Assembly (NCBI GenBank): GCA_049646585.1
Contig: JBARWC010000209.1
Span: 1 to 28,626 of the forward strand
Length of the DNA stretch: 28,626 nt
Direction of reading: 5' to 3'
From: G025836975 sp049646585
GTDB lineage: Bacteria > Pseudomonadota > Gammaproteobacteria > Burkholderiales > Burkholderiaceae_B
Shown: in pieces, positions 23,682-28,626 of the stretch
How the letters are laid out: every line of letters begins with the position of its first letter
Position numbering within the stretch: position 1 is the first letter of the stretch
Made by a program: the position numbers and the translations under genes
The notes under the pieces: model-generated
The model's database searches: none
What the model was told of the DNA's origin: nothing
The model's input: the letters and a program-made list of their open reading frames with translations, nothing else

Positions 23682-24892
23682 GATCCGTCGCCCGCCTGGC
23701 GGTCCACGGCGGCAGGCACCGATTTCAATTGCGGCTTGCGCGCCGGCAACCAGCCCGCCCAAGATGGAAAGCGGCGCAGGAAATGGAAAACGAACACCCC
23801 TACCAATACGCGCTGAATCCGTCTGCGGGGCGCCGTCCGCCGCCGCATGCGCACGCAATGATCCTCGATCAGCGTCTCAAGGCGTCGCTGCAGCATGGTG
23901 CTGAACGCCTTATCCCTGATCAGGACATTGGCCTCCAGATTGAGGGCAAGGCTCAGGGGATCCAGATTGCTGGAACCGACCGTCGACCACATGCCGTCGA
24001 TGGTGGCCACCTTTCCATGCAGAGGCCGTTCGCAGTATTCATAGATATGGACGCCGCCCGACAAAAGGTAGTCGTACAGCATGGTGGCGACAAAGCGGGC
24101 GATGGGCATATCGGGCTCGCCTTGCAGTATCAGATGGACTTTCACGCCGCGCTTGGCTGCGTTGCGCAGGTCGCGCAAGAAACGATAGCCCGGAAAGAAA
24201 TAGGCATTGGCGATGAAGATATCGCGCTGCGCCGCACGCATGCCGATGCGGTAATGCGTCTCTATATCGTTCTTGTGCCTGTCGTTGTCACGCACCACCA
24301 GGGCGGCGGCGCTATCGCCCGGCTCATCCGCGGCTTTCGCATTCCTTCGACGCAGGCCTCGCCACGAAAAGCGTGGCCGTACAGGCTGCAGCACCTCGGC
24401 TTCGAAGCGGGCAATGTGCTCGACCACGGGGCCCTGTATGGATACGGCGTAATCCTGTTTCGCCGTAGGGCCATAATCGGCCAAATGATCGGCGCTGAAA
24501 TTGATTCCTCCGACGAATGCCAAGGCATCGTCGACCACCACGATCTTGCGGTGCAGGCGCCGAAACAGATTGGTACGCATGCCCAGTCGCCTGGGCCGCG
24601 GATCAAAGACGTGAAACGCGACGCCTGCCGAGGTCAAGGCATCGATGAACTCGGCGGACAAGTCGGCCGATCCGTAGCCATCGACCGTAATATCGACACG
24701 CACTCCACGACGCGCCGCCATGATCGCCGCCTCCTGCAATTCAGTGCCGACCGCATCCTCGAAAATAATGAAGGTCTCCAGCACGACGCTGCGCCGAGCC
24801 TTGCGCAGCGCCTCGAAGACCGCGGGAAAGAAGGCCTCTCCGTTCTCCAGCAGTTCCAGGGAATTGCCCGATGTCCACTCCACCCCCGTCAT
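23678..24892 (-). CDS. clsB: Cardiolipin synthase B (phospholipase D superfamily)
   Basis: ClsB makes cardiolipin by phosphatidyl transfer at the inner membrane. The protein is 404 residues from the start at 24892, close to E. coli ClsB. Both phospholipase D HKD motifs are complete: LHRKIVVVDDALAFVGGIN (His114, Lys116, Asp121) and LHGKVATIDGMWSTVGSSN (His292, Lys294, Asp299). The C-terminus has a basic RMRRRTAPRRR stretch and a hydrophobic-aromatic segment suited to membrane contact. There are no N-terminal transmembrane helices, which separates it from ClsA. The start is chosen because ATGA overlaps the upstream ybhP stop; an earlier Met at 24940 lies within ybhP. Confidence 0.95.
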   Translation of the reverse strand: MTGVEWTSGNSLELLENGEAFFPAVFEALRKARRSVVLETFIIFEDAVGTELQEAAIMAARRGVRVDITVDGYGSADLSAEFIDALTSAGVAFHVFDPRPRRLGMRTNLFRRLHRKIVVVDDALAFVGGINFSADHLADYGPTAKQDYAVSIQGPVVEHIARFEAEVLQPVRPRFSWRGLRRRNAKAADEPGDSAAALVVRDNDRHKNDIETHYRIGMRAAQRDIFIANAYFFPGYRFLRDLRNAAKRGVKVHLILQGEPDMPIARFVATMLYDYLLSGGVHIYEYCERPLHGKVATIDGMWSTVGSSNLDPLSLALNLEANVLIRDKAFSTMLQRRLETLIEDHCVRMRRRTAPRRRIQRVLVGVFVFHFLRRFPSWAGWLPARKPQLKSVPAAVDRQAGDGS

Positions 24893-25650
24893 AAAGCCAG
24901 CTCCACCGCCAGGGGCGCATGATCCGACAAATGGGTCCACGGGCGCGACGCCAGCGCCACCGGCTCATACCCACGCACGTTGCGGACATAGACCCTGTCC
25001 AGGCGCAATACAGGAAAGCGAGCCGGGTAGCTGCGCGCCACCCGTCCCTGACGCTCGAAATAGACTTCTTTCAGGCCGCTGGAGCGCATCAACAGCCGTT
25101 GGCCGCGCAAGCGCCAATCGTTGAAATCCCCCGCCACCACCAGCGGCGCATCGACAGGAATATCCTGCTCAATGAATCGGCACAAGCGGACCAACTGCTT
25201 GCCCCTATCCGACTCCCGTAGACCCAAATGCACGCAAATCGCATGTATGTCCACACCGTGGCTCGGCGGCTTGAGGATGCAGTGCAACAGGCCGCGCTTC
25301 TCCTGGCTGCCGAGGGAGACATCGACATTCTCGTAATGGCTGATGGGAAATTTCGACAGCAAGGCATTGCCGTGATGGCCATGGGGATAGACCGCATTGC
25401 GCCCGTAGGCGTAGTTGCCCCATATGGAATCGGCCAGGAATTCATACTGGCTGGTAGCCGGCCAGTGAGCCAGCCGGCTGGCATGGCGGCGATGCTCGCC
25501 CAGAACCTCTTGCAGGAAAACGATGTCCGCTTGGGTGGCCCGTATGGCCTCACGCAGTTCATCCAGGATGAAGCGACGATTGAAAACCGTAAAGCCTTTG
25601 TGCGTGTTTACGGTCAGAACTTTCAGAACAAACGAATCCTGGACGGTCAT
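24889..25650 (-). CDS. ybhP: YbhP-like endonuclease/exonuclease/phosphatase-family protein
   Basis: This protein has the metal-dependent EEP fold shared by exonuclease III, DNase I and sphingomyelinases. Landmarks are TVNTHKGF, the metal-binding Glu in IVFLQEV, HHGNALLSKFP, VHLGLRE, the catalytic GDFNDW and the C-terminal SDHAPL. The start at 25650 gives 253 residues and lines up with my memory of E. coli YbhP (253 residues), but an in-frame ATG at 25698 would add 16 residues and neither has a strong ribosome-binding site. It overlaps clsB by 4 nt. Position next to clsB makes a lipid phosphodiesterase more likely than a nuclease; this is inference. It begins about 70 bp after the ABC ATPase stop. 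Confidence 0.88.
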   Translation of the reverse strand: MTVQDSFVLKVLTVNTHKGFTVFNRRFILDELREAIRATQADIVFLQEVLGEHRRHASRLAHWPATSQYEFLADSIWGNYAYGRNAVYPHGHHGNALLSKFPISHYENVDVSLGSQEKRGLLHCILKPPSHGVDIHAICVHLGLRESDRGKQLVRLCRFIEQDIPVDAPLVVAGDFNDWRLRGQRLLMRSSGLKEVYFERQGRVARSYPARFPVLRLDRVYVRNVRGYEPVALASRPWTHLSDHAPLAVELAL

Positions 25651-25722
25651 GGGGGCCTGTGGCGGTCGATACCATTGCCGTCGCACAGCAAGCCCCATGC
25701 CCAGGGGGTCAATCCACTCGAA

Positions 25723-26517
25723 TCATCCCAGCAGCAGGCCGTCGTCGGACAGTTTCTCGCCCCGCACGCGTTCGAACATCTGCAACAGGTCGGGAACGTC
25801 CAGGCCTTTTCGTTCTGGGCCGGAAACGTCGAGCACGACATTGCCCTGATGCAGCATGACGGTGCGTTCGCCCACGTCCAGCGCCTGACGCATGCTGTGG
25901 GTGACCATCATGGTGGTCAGCTTGCTTTCGGACACAATGCGGGCGGTCAGGTCCAGCACGAACTGGGCCGTGCGCGGATCCAGCGCCGCCGTGTGTTCGT
26001 CGAGCAACAAGATGCGCGAGGGCCGCAAGGCCGCCATGAGCAGGCTGACCGCCTGGCGCTGGCCGCCCGAAAGCAGGCCGATGCGGTCGCTCAGCCTGTC
26101 TTCCAGGCCCAGCCCCAGAATCGACAGGCGCTCGCGGAACTCGTCCCGCATCGAATGCCTGACGGCCTTGGCAAAGCCGCGCCGCTCGCCGCGGCTGTAG
26201 GCCAGGGCCAGGTTTTCTTCGATGGTAAGGTCTTCGCAAGTACCCGCCATGGGGTCCTGGAACACCCTGGCAACCTGTTTGGCGCGCACCCACACCGGCT
26301 GCTGGGTGACGTCCTGACCGTCGATGACGATGGTGCCGCTGTCTATGGGCAGATCGCCCGACACCGCATTCAGAAAGGTGGACTTGCCGGCCCCGTTCGA
26401 ACCAATGACCGTCACGAACTGGCCGGCCGGAATTTCCAGCGACAAGCCGCGCAAGGCGCGTGTCTCGATGGGCGTGCCGGCATTGAAGGTAATGCTCAGG
26501 TTCTTTGCGCTTAACAT
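25723..26517 (-). CDS. ABC transporter ATP-binding protein (partner of PF04392-type binding protein)
   Basis: This 264-residue ATPase powers the importer encoded with it. Walker A is GSNGAGKST (39-47), the signature is LSGGQRQ (149-155), Walker B is RILLLDE (168-174) with catalytic Glu174, and the switch His207 is in VTHSM. The Q loop is VFQDPMAG (85-92). All motifs are intact. The sequence type, with FQDPMAGTCEDLTIEENL, is characteristic of ATPases paired with PF04392 (TrpXYZ-like) transporters. The ATG follows the permease stop after one base (TGAGATG), so translation is coupled. The ybhP gene follows downstream without an obvious terminator. Confidence 0.94.
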   Translation of the reverse strand: MLSAKNLSITFNAGTPIETRALRGLSLEIPAGQFVTVIGSNGAGKSTFLNAVSGDLPIDSGTIVIDGQDVTQQPVWVRAKQVARVFQDPMAGTCEDLTIEENLALAYSRGERRGFAKAVRHSMRDEFRERLSILGLGLEDRLSDRIGLLSGGQRQAVSLLMAALRPSRILLLDEHTAALDPRTAQFVLDLTARIVSESKLTTMMVTHSMRQALDVGERTVMLHQGNVVLDVSGPERKGLDVPDLLQMFERVRGEKLSDDGLLLG

Positions 26518-26518
26518 C

Positions 26519-27412
26519 TCAGCGCCCTCCCTTCTTGCCGCGCAGACGTTGCTTCAGCAGCGGGATGACCAGGGCAATGGTGACCAGGACGGCGGTCACC
26601 AGGTTCAGGTCTTGCGCCTTCAGGCCGATGAAATCCACATTGAGCGCCAGCGCCACGAAGTAACGGTACAGAATGGCGCCGACGATGACGGCCAGGGTGA
26701 TGACGGCCATCCTGCGCGAAGGCATGATGCTCTCGCCCACGATCACCGCCGCCAGGCCGATGACGATGGTGCCTATGCCCATGGAGATATCGGCGCCGCC
26801 TTGCGATTGAGCGAAGAGCGCCCCCGCCAGCGCGCACAAAGCATTCGATATGCCCATGCCAGCCAGGACCTGCCCGCCCGTGGCCACGCCCTGCGATCGC
26901 GCCATGCGGGGATTGGAGCCGGTGGCGCGCATCGCCAGGCCGGTCTTGGTGGAAAAATACCAGTCGAGCGCCAGCTTGGTCACAATGACCACGACCAGCA
27001 GGATCAAGGGGCGCATGATGTAGTCGCTTATGCCTTCAGGCTGCAGAACCGTGAAGACCGTGGGCTCGGAGATCAGCGGCACGTTGGGCCGACCCATGAT
27101 GCGCAGATTGATCGAATACAGGGCGATCATCATCAGGATGCTGGCCAGCAGGTCCATGATCTTCAGGCGCACATTCAGCCACCCCGTGATCATCCCGGCC
27201 ACCGCCCCCGCCAGGGTGGCGATCAGCGTGGACGTGAAAGGGTCCATGCCCATGCTGATCAGGGTGGCGGCCGTGGCCCCGCCCAGCGGGAAGCTGCCGT
27301 CCACCGTCAGGTCGGGAAAGCGCAATATCCGGAAGGAAATCAGGACCCCCAAAGCCACCAGGCCGAAGATCAGGCCGATCTCCAGGGCGCCCCATAAAGC
27401 ATAAAGAGACAT
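26519..27412 (-). CDS. ABC transporter permease, branched-chain-type fold
   Basis: This 297-residue protein has about eight to nine hydrophobic segments and belongs to the BPD_transp_2 superfamily (LivH/RbsC-like fold). Landmarks are the N-terminal GLIFGLVALGVLISFRIL, FPDLTVDGSFPLGGA, the loop GLAMRATGSNPRMARSQG expected to contact the ATPase, and GGADISMGIGTIVIGLAAVIVGE. The FPDLTVDGSF segment is typical of permeases that pair with PF04392 binding proteins, including the TrpXYZ group. It follows the binding-protein gene after 97 bp that contain a terminator-like hairpin, and has no strong ribosome-binding site of its own. The transported compound is unknown; aromatic amino acids are one option from the family. 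Confidence 0.92.
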   Translation of the reverse strand: MSLYALWGALEIGLIFGLVALGVLISFRILRFPDLTVDGSFPLGGATAATLISMGMDPFTSTLIATLAGAVAGMITGWLNVRLKIMDLLASILMMIALYSINLRIMGRPNVPLISEPTVFTVLQPEGISDYIMRPLILLVVVIVTKLALDWYFSTKTGLAMRATGSNPRMARSQGVATGGQVLAGMGISNALCALAGALFAQSQGGADISMGIGTIVIGLAAVIVGESIMPSRRMAVITLAVIVGAILYRYFVALALNVDFIGLKAQDLNLVTAVLVTIALVIPLLKQRLRGKKGGR

Positions 27413-27422
27413 GTATCAGGCC

Positions 27423-27470
27423 GATAAAAGCAAAAACAGAACAGGCGGGCTGCCGATCGCAACCCACCTG
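27423..27470 (-). terminator. Rho-independent terminator-like element inside the ABC operon
   Basis: Read on the minus strand, CAGGTGGGTTGC (27470-27459), loop GATCG, then GCAGCCCGCCTG (27453-27442) form a continuous 12-bp stem with two G-U pairs. It is followed at once by a U-rich run, TTCTGTTTTTGCTTTTATC. It starts 39 nt after the binding-protein stop and ends before the permease ATG. On the plus strand the two wobbles become A-C mismatches, so the structure is specific to the direction of transcription. It should make most transcripts end after the binding-protein gene, giving more binding protein than permease and ATPase. Confidence 0.75.
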
Positions 27471-27509
27471 CTCATGCGGTGGCGCGCATTTTAATCTAAG
27501 CGCCGCCGA

Positions 27510-28478
27510 TTATTCGATTACCTTGGTCGCGGACTTTACGAAGGCGTCGGACAGCGTCACGCCCTGCTTCTTGGCCGCGCCCGGATTCACGAACAGTTCG
27601 AGCTTGGCGCTGGTTTCGGATGCGAGATCGCCCGGCTTTTCACCCTTGAGTATCTTGATGACCATCTTGCCGGTCTGCGTGCCCAGGTCGTGGTAGTTCA
27701 CACCCAGGGCGGCGATGGCGCCGCGCTTGACGCTGTCGGTATCCGACGCGATAAGGGGAATCTTGGCGTCGTTGCCCACCTTGACCAGGGCCTCGTAGGC
27801 GGACACCACGTTGTTGTCGGTGTTGGTGTAGATGACATCGACCTTGCCGACCAGGCTGCGCGCGGCGGCGCCCACGTCCACGGTGCGCGCGGCGGTGGCC
27901 TCGACCAGCGACATGCCGGCCTTGGTCAGAAGCTCGCGCATCCGCTTGACGACCACGACCGAATTGGCCTCTCCGGGGTTGTAAACCATGCCCACGCGCT
28001 TGGCCGCGGGCACCACCTTCTTGATGAGATCGACCTGTTTTTCAAGGGCCAGGCTGTCGGACACGCCAACGACGTTGGTGCCTGAAGGCTCCATGGACTT
28101 GACCAATTGAGCGGCCACAGGATCGGTCACAGCCGAATACACCACGGGGATGGACTTGGTGGCCGCCACCACGGCTTGGGCCGACGGCGTGGCGATGGCG
28201 ACGATGACGTCAGGCTTGTCGCCCACGAATTTGCGCGCGATCTGGGCGGCGATGGCGGTGTTGCCCTGCGCCGTCTGGAATTGCCACTTCAGGCCCTTGG
28301 CTTCGGTGTAACCCGCCTTGGTCAGCGCTTCGCGGACGCCGTCCTTGATGGAATCCAATGCGGGATGCTCGACGATGGACGTGACGGCGACGGACTGTGC
28401 GGACACCGGCGCATGCGCCAGCGCGCCCATCATGGTCATGGCGCCCAGGACCAGCTTGGCGGACGTGTTAAACCTCAT
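27510..28478 (-). CDS. ABC transporter substrate-binding protein, PF04392 family
   Basis: This 322-residue periplasmic protein has a signal peptide with the hydrophobic stretch LVLGAMTMMGALAHA and likely cleavage after APVSAQ. Two periplasmic-binding lobes follow. Family landmarks are TSIVEHPALD (start of the mature domain), ATPSAQAV, PVVYSAVTDPVAAQLV, GVSDSL, VGMVYNPGEANSV, IYTNTDNNVVSA and PLIASDTDSVKRGA. PF04392 (ABC_sub_bind) includes TrpX-like proteins for tryptophan or other aromatic ligands; the ligand here is not known. The start at 28478 is chosen because AAGGAG lies 6 nt upstream; that AAGGAG is itself part of the five codons that a start at 28493 would add. It is the first gene of the importer operon. 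Confidence 0.94.
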   Translation of the reverse strand: MRFNTSAKLVLGAMTMMGALAHAPVSAQSVAVTSIVEHPALDSIKDGVREALTKAGYTEAKGLKWQFQTAQGNTAIAAQIARKFVGDKPDVIVAIATPSAQAVVAATKSIPVVYSAVTDPVAAQLVKSMEPSGTNVVGVSDSLALEKQVDLIKKVVPAAKRVGMVYNPGEANSVVVVKRMRELLTKAGMSLVEATAARTVDVGAAARSLVGKVDVIYTNTDNNVVSAYEALVKVGNDAKIPLIASDTDSVKRGAIAALGVNYHDLGTQTGKMVIKILKGEKPGDLASETSAKLELFVNPGAAKKQGVTLSDAFVKSATKVIE

Positions 28479-28493
28479 GTGTAGCTCCTTCAT

Positions 28494-28626
28494 GAATACG
28501 AACGACGACCCGAAGGCGTCGCGGATGGGGTTTAGTCTAACCCGCCGAAGACGGGATTGCCTTCAAGGGAAATCCCTGCCGCCTCGGCGTGCAGCCGGCC
28601 CTAAATCGCCAGCGAACCACGCGCGC
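28494..28626 (-). promoter_or_regulatory. Upstream region of the ABC importer operon with a near-palindrome
   Basis: These 133 bp hold the control region for the binding-protein gene. On the minus strand TTGAAG (28573-28568) is a possible -35, but the best -10 candidates (TTAGAC, TAGACT) are 20-21 nt away, longer than ideal. TTAG-A-CTAA (28540-28532) is a perfect 9-bp odd palindrome inside the larger near-palindrome GGGTTAGACTAAACCC (28543-28528), which could be an operator. The gene upstream is outside the window. Confidence 0.3.

Noticed and set aside
23682..23858. 59-residue N-terminal extension of YbhN
   Set aside because: It lies inside clsB in another frame, is Arg/Pro/Gly/Ala-rich and has no membrane segment; the ATGA overlap supports the shorter start.
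28479..28493. Binding-protein start at 28493
   Set aside because: The AAGGAG that best fits as ribosome-binding site for 28478 lies within these five codons.

Overview
The window looks like a GC-rich betaproteobacterial chromosome, most likely Burkholderiales and probably Alcaligenaceae (Bordetella/Achromobacter/Pusillimonas-like). This rests on the protein sequences (a homodimeric-type AceE of about 900 residues, FolD, PrlC, PdxJ, an AcrAB-type RND pump), on the neighbourhood aceE / PAS histidine kinase / FixJ-type regulator / folD / prlC, and on dense GC-ending codons that create long antisense shadow frames. It is inference; no database search was possible. I saw no tRNA, rRNA, CRISPR array, phage or transposase gene.

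Region 1 (1-9261): the start of aceF and the complete aceE on the minus strand. They diverge, across a 260-bp control region rich in inverted repeats, from a plus-strand run of sensor kinase, response regulator and folD. These three genes are joined by ATGA stop/start overlaps. The M3 oligopeptidase gene prlC and a SCO1/SenC copper-chaperone gene follow. Region 2 (9262-13551): a 383-bp non-coding stretch with a 3 x 19-nt tandem repeat and a foldable GC-rich block, then a plus-strand lipoprotein hydrolase of the CocE/NonD family, converging on a minus-strand dihydrolipoamide-dehydrogenase-like flavoprotein. Region 3 (13552-20944, minus): a complete RND tripartite efflux operon (adaptor, inner-membrane pump, outer-membrane channel) followed closely by pdxJ and a YdjA-type nitroreductase. 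Region 4 (21168-22536): a BON-domain lipoprotein on the plus strand, and on the minus strand a DUF883 membrane-anchored protein and a glycine-rich membrane protein; these look like envelope or stress genes. Region 5 (22674-28478, minus): a PF04392-type ABC importer (binding protein, permease, ATPase) running into the ybhP-clsB-ybhN lipid gene set, which is in the same order as in E. coli and joined by 4-nt overlaps.

The window is mostly conserved housekeeping and envelope biology. The most interesting signals are regulatory: a strand-specific terminator-like hairpin plus U-rich tract between the ABC binding-protein gene and its permease; an operator-like palindrome inside the RND promoter with no regulator gene beside it; the palindrome-rich aceE/two-component intergenic region; and the unexplained element at 9277-9484. 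I did not find a convincing wholly new multi-gene system.
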